Shown in pieces: positions 46,605 to 54,182 of a stretch of DNA of 54,182 nt; position 1 is the first letter of the stretch, and each line of letters starts with the position of its first letter. The notes below the pieces were generated by a model, which was not told the origin of the DNA, did not search any database, and saw nothing but the letters and a program-made list of their open reading frames with translations. Location of the stretch: assembly GCF_017874355.1 (NCBI RefSeq), contig NZ_JAGGLI010000018.1:1-54182 (forward strand). Reading direction: 5' to 3'. This DNA comes from Acetoanaerobium pronyense (lineage in GTDB: Bacteria > Bacillota > Clostridia > Peptostreptococcales > Filifactoraceae). The position numbers were made by a program, and so were the translations under genes.

Positions 46605-46634
46605 AAAAAAAGCACGTACCCGCAAGTACATGCC
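46605..46634 (-). terminator. Intrinsic terminator of the pyrimidine operon
   Basis: GCATGTAC, a TTGCGG loop and GTACGTGC are followed by seven T on the minus strand, 10 bases after the pyrE stop. Confidence 0.9.
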
Positions 46635-46643
46635 TTAGTCTTT

Positions 46644-47195
46644 TTAGAATTTTCTGCTACCAGGTTTTACGACTTCTATTCCACTTTCACAAAGTGGGCA
46701 GTCTTCCTTGTCATATGTATCTATATCCACTCTTAATGAGCTTATTACATCTAGCTCTAGCTTTGAAGATGTCCTATCTATTATTGAGGCTATTGCTAGT
46801 ACCTTTGCACCCATAGATTCAAGAAGTTCTTTTACCTCCATCGATGATTTTCCAGTGGTTACTACATCCTCACAGATTACTACCTTTGACCCTTCTTTTA
46901 TCTCAAACCCTCTTCTAAGAGCCATTATATTGTCCACTCTCTCTGTAAATATAGCTTCAAGGCCTAACTGCCTCCCTAGCTCATAGGCAACTATTATGCC
47001 TCCCATTGCCGGGCCTACAAGTACATCTATGTCCATTTCTTTTAGCTTCTCTGCAACTGGCTTTAGTATTTTTTCTGCCTTATCTGGATATCTCAGTACC
47101 TTGGCACATTGTACGTATCTATTTGAATGCTTTCCTGAAGAAAGAAGAAAATGTCCCTCTAATAGTGCATCTGTTTCTTTTAGTATTTCTATCAT
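46644..47195 (-). CDS. pyrE: Orotate phosphoribosyltransferase
   Basis: PyrE joins orotate and PRPP to orotidine monophosphate. It is 183 aa. It has LSSGKHSNRYVQCAKVLRYP, PAMGGIIVAYELGRQL and the PRPP loop VVICEDVVTTGKSSMEVKELL. It is the last gene of the pyr operon, 1 base after pyrD. Confidence 0.96.
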   Translation of the reverse strand: MIEILKETDALLEGHFLLSSGKHSNRYVQCAKVLRYPDKAEKILKPVAEKLKEMDIDVLVGPAMGGIIVAYELGRQLGLEAIFTERVDNIMALRRGFEIKEGSKVVICEDVVTTGKSSMEVKELLESMGAKVLAIASIIDRTSSKLELDVISSLRVDIDTYDKEDCPLCESGIEVVKPGSRKF

Positions 47196-47196
47196 C

Positions 47197-48126
47197 TTAT
47201 ATTATCCCCCTTATTTCATCTAAATTTTTAATATTTTCCTCTTCCATAAACCTCTTTATACCGTCTATTATGTCTCTTCCTGCATATGGGTTCATAAATG
47301 ATGCCGTACCAAACTGAATAAGGTGGGCTCCTGCCATTATAAATTCTATTGCATCTTCGTAAGTTACTATTCCGCCCATTCCAATCACTGGAACGCTTAC
47401 AGTCTTTGATACATCCCTTACCATCTTTAGTGCTATAGGCTTTATAGCTGGACCTGAGAGACCTGCATATATATTGTTAAATACTGGCTTTCTTTTCCTT
47501 ATATCAATCTTAAGGGCAGATACAGTGTTTATAAGGGATATCCCGTCAGCTCCTTCAAATTCACAGGTAGCCGCAATTCTGCTTATATTTTCTGCATTTG
47601 GTGAAAGCTTCACAACAAGAGGACAGCTTACTACTTTTCTAACCTCTCTAACCACCTTTTCTGCACCTTCGCATGTAATACCAAAGGCAATTCCCCCTTC
47701 TTTTACATTAGGGCATGATATATTTAGCTCGATAATATCTATTTTTTTTGAATTTTTTTCTGCTTTTTCAACTTTTTTATTATGCTCTTCTATCAGTCTA
47801 GCTCCTTCAATATATGTATCAAGGCTTGAACCTCCAAGATTACCAAGGATTACTGACTCTATATCATTCATTTCTTCTATTCCTTGATTTAAAAAATACT
47901 CTACTCCTGGATTTTCTAGTCCTATAGAGTTCATGACTCCACCTGATGTTTCTGCTATCCTAATCCCCTTGTTTCCAGCTCTGCTTTCTAAGGTAAGTCC
48001 TTTTGTGCTTATACCTCCAAGGATTGAAGGGTCATAGTAGTCTTTATATTCATTTCCAAAGCCAAAGGTTCCCGAGGCAGCAATTACAGGATTTTTAAAA
48101 TCTATTCCAAAAGCATTAATCTTCAT
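47197..48126 (-). CDS. pyrD: Dihydroorotate dehydrogenase catalytic subunit (type 1B)
   Basis: This is the FMN subunit of the NAD-linked PyrDK enzyme. The catalytic Cys is in [14 protein letters not shown], as expected for class 1B. FMN-site segments are [34 protein letters not shown] and VQFGTASF-like [11 protein letters not shown]. The start at MKINAFG (48126, 309 aa) follows GAGGTGG; a GTG start 18 bases upstream is less likely. It overlaps the end of pyrK and needs PyrK to pass electrons to NAD. Confidence 0.95.
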   Translation of the reverse strand: MKINAFGIDFKNPVIAASGTFGFGNEYKDYYDPSILGGISTKGLTLESRAGNKGIRIAETSGGVMNSIGLENPGVEYFLNQGIEEMNDIESVILGNLGGSSLDTYIEGARLIEEHNKKVEKAEKNSKKIDIIELNISCPNVKEGGIAFGITCEGAEKVVREVRKVVSCPLVVKLSPNAENISRIAATCEFEGADGISLINTVSALKIDIRKRKPVFNNIYAGLSGPAIKPIALKMVRDVSKTVSVPVIGMGGIVTYEDAIEFIMAGAHLIQFGTASFMNPYAGRDIIDGIKRFMEEENIKNLDEIRGII

Positions 48127-48826
48127 CTTTAAAATCCACCTCACTTCCTCTAAACACAGGCCCTTCCTTGCATACCCTTACTCTCTTTCCATTTACATCA
48201 CAGGTGCAGGAAAGACATGCTCCAACTGCGCAGCCCATATGCTTTTCAAGGGACACATAGGTGTTTTTATTCAAGTTCTTTACTTTTTTCATAAGTATTT
48301 CAGGACCGCATGTCATTACTGCATCATATTTACTTAAATCTATTTTTTCTGTCATATCATTTCCTATATTAAAGTATGTAGCTCCATATCTGCTGTAGCT
48401 TTCTCCTATCTCTCTCATCTGCTCAGGACTCATAGCTTCCTTTCTCATACCAAGATAGATATCAGGATTATTTAACTTTTTGGCAAGATACATAAGTGGG
48501 GCTATCCCCATACCTCCCCCAACGAGAGCAACTTTTTTGTCTATATACTCGTCTACAGGGAATCCATTTCCATATGGGCCATAAAGGGTGATGCTGTCAC
48601 CTCTTTGCATCTTCGAGAAATACTGGGTTCCTTTGCCTACAGTTTTGTACATAAACTCTATATAATTATCTCCTATATCATAGATGCTGATAGGTCTACT
48701 AAGTGTCATAAAGCTATCTTCTGACCTAAGCATATAAAACTGTCCTGGACTTCCCTCAAAATTTCCTTCTATTCTCATGATATAAAAATCAATCCCGATT
48801 TTTTTATTAAAGGCTATTTTATACAT
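48116..48826 (-). CDS. pyrK: Dihydroorotate dehydrogenase electron-transfer subunit
   Basis: PyrK carries FAD and a [2Fe-2S] cluster and links PyrD to NAD. It is 236 aa. It shows the FAD-binding SRPISIYDI region, the NAD-site [32 protein letters not shown], and the cluster cysteines in [24 protein letters not shown]. It overlaps pyrF by 13 bases upstream and pyrD by 11 downstream, so the operon is tightly coupled. Confidence 0.96.
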   Translation of the reverse strand: MYKIAFNKKIGIDFYIMRIEGNFEGSPGQFYMLRSEDSFMTLSRPISIYDIGDNYIEFMYKTVGKGTQYFSKMQRGDSITLYGPYGNGFPVDEYIDKKVALVGGGMGIAPLMYLAKKLNNPDIYLGMRKEAMSPEQMREIGESYSRYGATYFNIGNDMTEKIDLSKYDAVMTCGPEILMKKVKNLNKNTYVSLEKHMGCAVGACLSCTCDVNGKRVRVCKEGPVFRGSEVDFKDED

Positions 48827-49659
48827 CCTATAAGCTCCTTTGAAAGTCTTTGAGCTCTTTCTTTAAGCTCTTTTCTAAAATCACTAGAATCAGAAAGCCC
48901 TGCTGTATATCCTCTAGATACGTTTACAACTCCATTTTTATTTTCATATATTAGCTCCCTTATATCCTCTATGGATGCACCTTGGGCTCCATATCCTGGT
49001 ATAAGAAGATATATGCCTTTTGTCGTTTCTTTAAGCCTCTTTAGCTCCTTTGCTTCGTTTACACCTACTACTGCTCCGATTGGAGAATACTCAGACTGTA
49101 CATCAAGTTCTTTTGACCATTCTTTGATTTTGTTTAGTACCCTTTCATAAAGGGTTTCATTTCCTATCCTAAGGTCTTGAAAATCAAGGGAACCTTCATT
49201 AGATGTCTTTCCAAGTACAAAAGCACCTTTGCCTTTTTCAAAGTATTTAAAATATGGAGATATCGCATCTTTTCCCATATAAGGACTTAGAGTCACTATA
49301 TCTGATTCAAAATCTCCTGTAAAATGTCCCTTTGCATAAAGCCCAGCAGTAGAGCCTATATCTCCTCTTTTCACGTCTCCAATTACAATCTCATCAAGGG
49401 ACCTTATATATGAAAGTATGTCGCTGTATGCCTTCATTCCATCTAATCCTTCGGCTTCATAACAAGCTATCTGTACCTTGTAACATGCTGCATATTCTCT
49501 TGAGATATCTATAGCTTCTTTAGCATATGCAAAGAGCATATCACTTTTTTTCTCAAAACCTTTTGTTATTTCAGTTGGAATCTGATCCATTATAAGGTCT
49601 AAACCTACACAAAAAGGGCTTTTTTCTAAAGCCCTTTCTTTAATTAAGTCCATTATCAT
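48814..49659 (-). CDS. pyrF: Orotidine 5'-phosphate decarboxylase, type 2
   Basis: PyrF decarboxylates OMP to UMP. At 281 aa it belongs to the longer type-2 group. The catalytic motif is VIGDVKRGDIGSTAGLYAKG (Lys and Asp). SPFCVGLDLIMDQIP is at the N-terminus and LLIPGYGAQGASIEDI near the end. It overlaps the pyrC end by 20 bases. The first of two close ATG codons has GGAG 8 bases upstream. Confidence 0.95.
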   Translation of the reverse strand: MIMDLIKERALEKSPFCVGLDLIMDQIPTEITKGFEKKSDMLFAYAKEAIDISREYAACYKVQIACYEAEGLDGMKAYSDILSYIRSLDEIVIGDVKRGDIGSTAGLYAKGHFTGDFESDIVTLSPYMGKDAISPYFKYFEKGKGAFVLGKTSNEGSLDFQDLRIGNETLYERVLNKIKEWSKELDVQSEYSPIGAVVGVNEAKELKRLKETTKGIYLLIPGYGAQGASIEDIRELIYENKNGVVNVSRGYTAGLSDSSDFRKELKERAQRLSKELIGCIK

Positions 49660-50851
49660 ATAAAAGTTCTCCTTTTCTTATGGTTTTAGTAACTATAGCT
49701 TCTACAGAATCATTTTCAAAAGGAGTGTTTTTTCCCTTCGATTCAAAATCTTTACTATCTATGTTAAAACTTCCTTCTTTAATAATAACTATATCTGCAT
49801 CTTCTCCAGCTCTTATCTCTCTATGGGAAAGCCCTAAAAATCTTCCAGGGTTATAAGACATTAGTTTGCTAAGCTTATCCATACCAAGTTCTTCTTCTTT
49901 AAAAACCTTGTGGCATAATGAAAAGGAAGTCTCTATTCCAGATATCCCTGGAGCACCATTTGCTTTATCCTCTATAGTATGTGGAGCGTGGTCAGTTGCT
50001 ATAGCATCTACATAGCCTTCTTTTATAGCCTTTATTAGAAACTTTCTATCAGACTCAGTTGCAAATGGAGGATTTACCCTATAGTCTATATCTGATTTAT
50101 ATATATGATGAGGGGCAACTTCTACAGTAATATTTAACCCTTCTTTCTTAGCCTTTATAATCTCTTTCATTGACTGCTCTTTGCTGATATGGCAAAAGTG
50201 AAAATTGCCTTTTGTTTTTCTTACAATATCTAGGTTTCTTTGAACCATTTCAGTCTCAGGCTCATCGTGACTTAGTATTACAAAGTCAAGGTCTCTAGAA
50301 TAATAGAGTGCATATTCAAGAAGCTTTGGATCATCAATATTTTTCCCATCATCTGAAAAGAATCTCGTCATCTCACGAATTTTAAGGAAATCCACTAGCT
50401 CTTTGCCTTCTAGATTTTTTGTAACGCTTGATACTTGAAAAAGTTTTATAAGGTTTAGCTTTCTATTTTCAGTAAGCATATCCTCTACAAGCTCTCTAGA
50501 GTCAACTACAGGGTTTGTGTTCGCCATGGCAAGTACATGAGTGTATCCGCCTTTTAAGGCAGCTTTGTTGCCGCTAAGAAGTGTTTCTTTATGGCTTTGC
50601 CCAGGATTTCTCATATGAAAGTGAAGGTCTACAAATGATGGCATGACTATATTACCTTCTGCATCTATAGTTTTTATTAATGGTTTTTCGTTATTTTCAA
50701 GACCAGGTATCTGAAGCTTTTGAATAGAATCATAGATATAGTGTTTTATTTTTTCACTACCTATCATCCTTATCTTTCCCTTTTCTATAAGAAGCTCGTC
50801 ATTTAGTATTCCATTTTGGTCTATAATTTGGCAATTTTTTATATGAAGCAT
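49640..50851 (-). CDS. pyrC: Dihydroorotase
   Basis: PyrC cyclises carbamoyl-aspartate to dihydroorotate. This is a class I-type enzyme of 403 aa. The metal site is DLHFHMRNPGQSHKETLLSG, and further ligands are in VILSHDEPE, HFCHIS and AIATDHAPHTIEDK. The ATG follows AAAGGAGAATCCC. It is the second gene of the pyr operon, 60 bases after pyrB. Confidence 0.96.
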   Translation of the reverse strand: MLHIKNCQIIDQNGILNDELLIEKGKIRMIGSEKIKHYIYDSIQKLQIPGLENNEKPLIKTIDAEGNIVMPSFVDLHFHMRNPGQSHKETLLSGNKAALKGGYTHVLAMANTNPVVDSRELVEDMLTENRKLNLIKLFQVSSVTKNLEGKELVDFLKIREMTRFFSDDGKNIDDPKLLEYALYYSRDLDFVILSHDEPETEMVQRNLDIVRKTKGNFHFCHISKEQSMKEIIKAKKEGLNITVEVAPHHIYKSDIDYRVNPPFATESDRKFLIKAIKEGYVDAIATDHAPHTIEDKANGAPGISGIETSFSLCHKVFKEEELGMDKLSKLMSYNPGRFLGLSHREIRAGEDADIVIIKEGSFNIDSKDFESKGKNTPFENDSVEAIVTKTIRKGELLYDNGLN

Positions 50852-50912
50852 GGGATTCTCCTTTATTTAAAACAAAGGGACAGGGAAAATCTTCCCAATC
50901 CCATTTTTTAAT

Positions 50913-51986
50913 TTACATTGCATAGTTCGAGTCGCAGTACTCGCAGGTATATATATGTTTTTCTGGGTCTAGGAGTCCAAATCCAACCTTGTCCATTTTT
51001 TCATGGTTGGATACGCATTTGTTATTGTCACATGTCGAGTAAAGCTGGTGTCTTGAATCTTCGAAATCATCCTTTGACTGCTCTTTTTCTTTCATAAGTT
51101 TTAGTATAAGAGCCATCCTTACGTACATCCCATACTTAGCCTGAGGAAAGTATACAGCTCTTTTGTCCTTATCAACATCCTCAGATATCTCGTTGACTCT
51201 TGGCAGGGGATGCATTACTATCATGTCTTTTTTTGCAAGAATCATTTTATTTTTGTTTAGTATAAATAAATCCTTGAGCCTGTCATACTCTTTAGGATTT
51301 TCGAATCTTTCTTTTTGAATTCTTGTCATATAAAGTACATCTGCACTTGGCAGTATGTCTTCAAGTGAGCTAACTTCAAAGAAAGAACTTTCTTTTATAT
51401 AGGATTTTACATAGTCTGGGATTTTTAGTTCCTTAGGAGATACAAAATAGAATGTGTTGTTTTCAAACTGTGAGAGTGCCTTTACTAGAGAGTGGACTGT
51501 TCTTCCATTTTTTAAGTCTCCGCAAAGTACTATATTTAGATTATCAAGCCTTCCTTTTTCCATGCTTATAGTCAAAAGGTCGGTTGTCGTTTGAGTTGGA
51601 TGCTGGTGTCCTCCATCTCCTGCATTGATTACAGGAATATCAGAGTAAGCACTTGCAAGCTTAGGAGCCCCCTCTAGATAATGCCTCATTACAGCAATAT
51701 CTGCATAGCAGGCTATTGTTCTTATAGTATCTTTAATTGATTCTCCCTTGGAAACAGATGAATTTTGGGCTTCAGAGAAACCGATGATTTGACCACCTAG
51801 CCTGAGCATTGCAGCCTCAAAGCTGAATCTCGTCCTTGTAGATGGTTCGTAGAATAGTGTTGCAAGTAGTCTTCCTTTCATCGCATCTGCATACTTAGAT
51901 GGATTTTCCATAATGTCCTTTGCAACATCGATTAGATTTGTTAATTCTTGGCGTGAAAAATCACTTACCTCAATAAAATGTCTCAT
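50913..51986 (-). CDS. pyrB: Aspartate carbamoyltransferase fused to a PyrI-type zinc domain
   Basis: This enzyme makes carbamoyl-aspartate, the committed step of pyrimidine synthesis. Residues 1 to about 305 are the catalytic chain ([21 protein letters not shown] for carbamoyl phosphate, [21 protein letters not shown]). The last 50 residues add CDNNKC...(22 residues)...CEYC, the C-x4-C...C-x2-C zinc module of the E. coli regulatory chain PyrI, without the nucleotide-binding allosteric domain. At 357 aa it is longer than ordinary PyrB. The ATG follows GGAGGAAATA. It is the first gene of the pyr operon. Confidence 0.95.
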   Translation of the reverse strand: MRHFIEVSDFSRQELTNLIDVAKDIMENPSKYADAMKGRLLATLFYEPSTRTRFSFEAAMLRLGGQIIGFSEAQNSSVSKGESIKDTIRTIACYADIAVMRHYLEGAPKLASAYSDIPVINAGDGGHQHPTQTTTDLLTISMEKGRLDNLNIVLCGDLKNGRTVHSLVKALSQFENNTFYFVSPKELKIPDYVKSYIKESSFFEVSSLEDILPSADVLYMTRIQKERFENPKEYDRLKDLFILNKNKMILAKKDMIVMHPLPRVNEISEDVDKDKRAVYFPQAKYGMYVRMALILKLMKEKEQSKDDFEDSRHQLYSTCDNNKCVSNHEKMDKVGFGLLDPEKHIYTCEYCDSNYAM

Positions 51987-52001
51987 ATTATTTCCTCCTT
52001 G

Positions 52002-52018
52002 TTAGTCTCTCGGACTAA
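52002..52018 (-). promoter_or_regulatory. PyrR-binding-like hairpin in the pyrB leader
   Basis: TTAGTC, CGAGA and GACTAA form a 6-bp perfect stem directly upstream of the pyrB ribosome site. The loop strand AGTCCGAGAGACT is one base short of the PyrR consensus ARUCCNGNGAGGYU. Binding by PyrR or uridylate control of translation is inferred. Confidence 0.6.
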
Positions 52019-52044
52019 ATTAAAAGAGTTACCTTTTGTCAAAC

Positions 52045-52073
52045 ATCATACACCTTGATTTTGTCTTTGTCAA
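52045..52073 (-). promoter_or_regulatory. Sigma-A promoter of the pyr operon
   Basis: A perfect TTGACA (52068-52073), a 17-bp spacer and TATGAT (52045-52050), about 60 bases before pyrB. Confidence 0.85.
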
Positions 52074-52102
52074 TTAGAAAAGTGAATCAAATTTTTTTAC
52101 GT

Positions 52103-52132
52103 AAAAAAAACGAAGCCTAGTGGCTTCGCTTT
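52103..52132 (-). terminator. Intrinsic terminator of the ferredoxin gene
   Basis: GCGAAGCC, ACTA and GGCTTCG are followed by eight T on the minus strand, just after the ferredoxin stop. Confidence 0.93.
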
Positions 52133-52143
52133 AAGTATTGTAA

Positions 52144-52314
52144 TTATTCTGGCTGGCAAGCGTCTACTGGACAAACTCCAGCACAAGCTCCGCAGTCTAT
52201 ACATGTAGAAGCATCGATAACGTATTTGTCGTCTCCTGCAGTAATACAGCTAACTGGACATTCTGGCTCACATGCTCCACAGCTGATGCAATTTTCATTT
52301 ATTAAGTATGCCAT
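52144..52314 (-). CDS. fdx: 2[4Fe-4S] clostridial-type ferredoxin
   Basis: This 56-aa electron carrier has two cluster motifs in the classical pattern, CISCGACEPECPVSC and CIDCGACAGVCPVDAC. It starts MAYLINEN. The start at 52314 is supported by AAGGAGG with good spacing; a 27-base-longer reading is rejected. It is a monocistronic gene with its own promoter and terminator, so it is probably a highly expressed ferredoxin serving fermentation oxidoreductases and the Rnf complex. Confidence 0.97.
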   Translation of the reverse strand: MAYLINENCISCGACEPECPVSCITAGDDKYVIDASTCIDCGACAGVCPVDACQPE

Positions 52315-52361
52315 AACCAATTCCTCCTTCATATTCAACAATAAAGTATAAATCTAAGCTG

Positions 52362-52390
52362 ATTATATCATGTGATGTATAATATGTAAA
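52362..52390 (-). promoter_or_regulatory. Sigma-A promoter of the ferredoxin gene
   Basis: TTTACA (52385-52390), a 17-bp spacer and a perfect TATAAT (52362-52367). Confidence 0.8.
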
Positions 52391-52723
52391 TATAAAAATC
52401 ATCGATAATCCTTCTCATTTGAACGCTTTGAGCAGATTGTAACCCCAAAATAATCCCTAGTTTTTTAGTCTGAATTTATAAATATACTATATCTATGTAT
52501 CTTTCTCTATTATTCTATATATCTCATATGTATATTTTAAATTCCCAATCCCGCTTTGCAAGAAATCATTGCACATCTTGCATTTTTATTTTCCTATATA
52601 AGAATTCACCTTTGTATACAGTATTATATTACTCTTTATTTAGATACAATATTTAGTCAATTGCACAGTCTGCACTTTTTTATTCATATTGGGTTTTTTA
52701 TGACAATTTCCTTCTAAAATGAG
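52391..52723. other. AT-rich divergent intergenic region between ferredoxin and glutamate dehydrogenase
   Basis: No gene is seen. The outer edges carry the two divergent promoters. The middle 330 bp holds AT-rich tracts, some with promoter-like TATAAG/TATTAT strings, that could contain operators for the glutamate dehydrogenase gene, but nothing specific can be supported. Confidence 0.6.
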
Positions 52724-52752
52724 TTACAATAAAATTGACATTATGTTATAAT
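52724..52752 (+). promoter_or_regulatory. Sigma-A promoter of the glutamate dehydrogenase gene
   Basis: TTACAA (52724-52729), a 17-bp spacer and TATAAT (52747-52752), 56 bases before the ATG. Confidence 0.7.
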
Positions 52753-52808
52753 CAAAATCAAGAGTGGGAAAACGTTATATAAAAATCATGAGTTAGGGGG
52801 CAACAAAT

Positions 52809-54071
52809 ATGGAAAACAAAAATGTTAAAGAGTCTTTAAATCCATTTGAGATTGCACAAAGACAAGTAAAAACAGCATGTGACAAACTTGGTGCAGATCC
52901 TGCAGTTTACGAAATCCTTAAAACTCCAGCAAGAGTAATCGAGGTTTCTTTCCCTGTAAGATTAGACAACGGAACTATCAAAACTTTTACAGGATTCCGT
53001 TCTCAGCACAACAACGCTTGTGGACCTTTCAAAGGCGGACTTAGATTCCACCCAGGAGTTACTTATGACGAAGTTAAAGCACTTTCTACTTGGATGACTT
53101 TCAAGTGCTCAGTAACAGGTGTTCCATACGGCGGAGGAAAAGGTGGACTTGCCATCGATCCTAAAGATTACTCTGAAGGAGAGCTTGAGAGAATTTCAAG
53201 AGGTTTCGCTAAGGCTTTAGCTCCATTTATAGGAGAAAAAGTAGATATCCCAGCTCCAGACGTAAACACTAACGGAAAGATAATGGCTTGGATGGTTGAC
53301 GAAATCGAAAAATCTACTGGACAATTCCAGCCAGGAGTACTTACTGGAAAGCCTGTTGACTTCTTCGGATCTTTAGCTAGAACAGAAGCTACTGGATACG
53401 GTGTTGCTATAATGGCTAGAGCTGCTGCAAGCAAAAAGGGCATGAACCTAAACACTGCTACAGTTGCAGTTCAAGGATTTGGAAACGTTGGATCTTTCGC
53501 AGCTAAGTACATAACTGAAATGGGAGCAAAAGTTGTTGCTATTTCTGACTCAAGCTGTACACTTGTAAACAAAGATGGACTTGATATTCCTGCTGCTATA
53601 GCTTATGCAGCTGAAAATGGAAGCATCAAAGGATTCGCAGGAGCTGAAGAGCTTCATAGAGATGCACTTCTTACTCAAGAAGTTGATATCCTTATGCCTT
53701 GTGCACTAGAAAACGTAATAACTTCTGCAAATGCAGATGATATAAAAGCTAAAATAATCTCTGAGGGAGCTAACGGGCCTACAACTCCAGAAGCTGATGA
53801 AATCCTATTCAACAAAGGAGTTCTTGTAATCCCTGATATACTTGCTAATGCAGGTGGAGTTACAGTTTCTTACTTCGAGTGGGTACAAAACCTTATGAGA
53901 TACAACTGGTCTTTCGAAGAAGTTCAATCTAAGCAAGATGTTCTTATGGACAAAGCTTTTGAAGATATCTGGACTCTTATGGGAGAGCACAGTGTTGACA
54001 TGAGAACTGCTGCTTACATGATGAGTATCAAGCGTATAGCAGTTGCTATGAAATACAGAGGCTGGTACTAA
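52809..54071 (+). CDS. gluD: Glutamate dehydrogenase
   Basis: This enzyme oxidises glutamate to 2-oxoglutarate and ammonia and is central to amino-acid fermentation. It is 420 aa, the short hexameric type usual for NAD-linked clostridial enzymes. The substrate/catalytic segments are NACGPFKGGLRFHPGV and TFKCSVTGVPYGGGKGGLAIDP, with catalytic Lys. The dinucleotide fold is VAVQGFGNVGSFAAKYI. The C-terminus is MKYRGWY. The ATG follows TTAGGGGGC. Cofactor preference (NAD or NADP) is inferred from the family, not proved by the sequence. Confidence 0.97.
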   Translation: MENKNVKESLNPFEIAQRQVKTACDKLGADPAVYEILKTPARVIEVSFPVRLDNGTIKTFTGFRSQHNNACGPFKGGLRFHPGVTYDEVKALSTWMTFKCSVTGVPYGGGKGGLAIDPKDYSEGELERISRGFAKALAPFIGEKVDIPAPDVNTNGKIMAWMVDEIEKSTGQFQPGVLTGKPVDFFGSLARTEATGYGVAIMARAAASKKGMNLNTATVAVQGFGNVGSFAAKYITEMGAKVVAISDSSCTLVNKDGLDIPAAIAYAAENGSIKGFAGAEELHRDALLTQEVDILMPCALENVITSANADDIKAKIISEGANGPTTPEADEILFNKGVLVIPDILANAGGVTVSYFEWVQNLMRYNWSFEEVQSKQDVLMDKAFEDIWTLMGEHSVDMRTAAYMMSIKRIAVAMKYRGWY

Positions 54072-54088
54072 AATAAAGCATATTAAGA

Positions 54089-54140
54089 GGGGCTGTCGGG
54101 AAATAGCCCCTTTCTAAAAAGCGACTTTGTCGCTTTTTTT
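54089..54140 (+). terminator. Tandem terminators of the glutamate dehydrogenase gene
   Basis: The first hairpin is GGGGCT/AGCCCC (54089-54110). The second is GCGAC-TTT-GTCGC (54121-54133) followed by seven T. The pair suggests strong expression and insulation of what follows. Confidence 0.9.
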
Positions 54141-54182
54141 AATTCTTAAAAAAATATAAAAAAAAGGCAGCAAATTAATGCC

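Noticed and set aside
44544-46643. Definite integron cassette array
   Set aside because: TATAAC/GTTATA-type repeats are present but imperfect, not the same at each gene, and no integrase gene is in the window; kept only as a possibility.

Overview
The window comes from a low-GC, anaerobic, amino-acid-fermenting clostridium (Peptostreptococcaceae type). It is most like Acetoanaerobium (Clostridium) sticklandii. The evidence is a complete selenium-dependent D-proline reductase cluster (prdC, prdA, a small ORF, prdB, prdD, prdE, prdF) with its sigma-54 activator PrdR, an NAD-type glutamate dehydrogenase, strong Shine-Dalgarno sites, several TTG/GTG starts and Firmicute gene order. The species name is an inference from gene content and protein features. 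No database search was run.

Layout. 1-3948 (minus strand): tuf (cut by the window edge), tRNA-Thr, sigH, the rae1/yacP nuclease, rlmB, then folA-thyA. 4199-6403: two tandem, very similar TauE/SafE-type membrane permeases. 6458-13012: the prd operon. It carries two in-frame UGA codons read as selenocysteine (PrdB residue 152, PrdC residue 392), so a plain six-frame reading truncates both genes. 13051-13323: a perfect-consensus sigma-54 promoter plus nested TGTC/GACA inverted repeats, the likely PrdR control region. 13325-16963: prdR and a T-box-controlled prolyl-tRNA synthetase. 17021-20341: mrnC, cysS, cysE and cysK. 20531-26647: a nucleoid-associated protein, gltX, ispF, ispD, an unknown membrane protein and a YacL-type PIN/TRAM protein. 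26808-33866: a MazG-like protein, then disA, radA, clpC, mcsB and mcsA. 33971-37446: a VOC protein, dps with a PerR-type box, and groEL/groES with a CIRCE element. 37523-44543: cls, an Ogg-type glycosylase, cobT, a LysM-bearing 5'-nucleotidase, a copper chaperone and an M20 amidohydrolase. 44696-46306: two unrecognised accessory genes in an AT-rich island. 46644-52083: the pyrimidine operon pyrB-C-F-K-D-E. 52144-54140: a 2[4Fe-4S] ferredoxin and glutamate dehydrogenase.

How it fits together. Proline enters as L-proline. PrdF racemises it, the PrdA/PrdB pyruvoyl-selenoenzyme cleaves D-proline to 5-aminovalerate, and the RnfC-like selenoprotein PrdC probably delivers the electrons. PrdR links transcription to proline through RpoN, while the neighbouring proS is controlled separately by uncharged tRNA through its T-box. 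The prd block lies inside what is normally a continuous housekeeping gene string (disA-yacL-ispDF-proS-gltX-cysES-mrnC-rlmB-sigH-tuf), next to proS. The least explained parts are the tandem permeases beside the prd operon, the small protein between prdA and prdB, the PrdD/PrdE pair split exactly at the PrdA self-cleavage point, and the two-gene accessory island.
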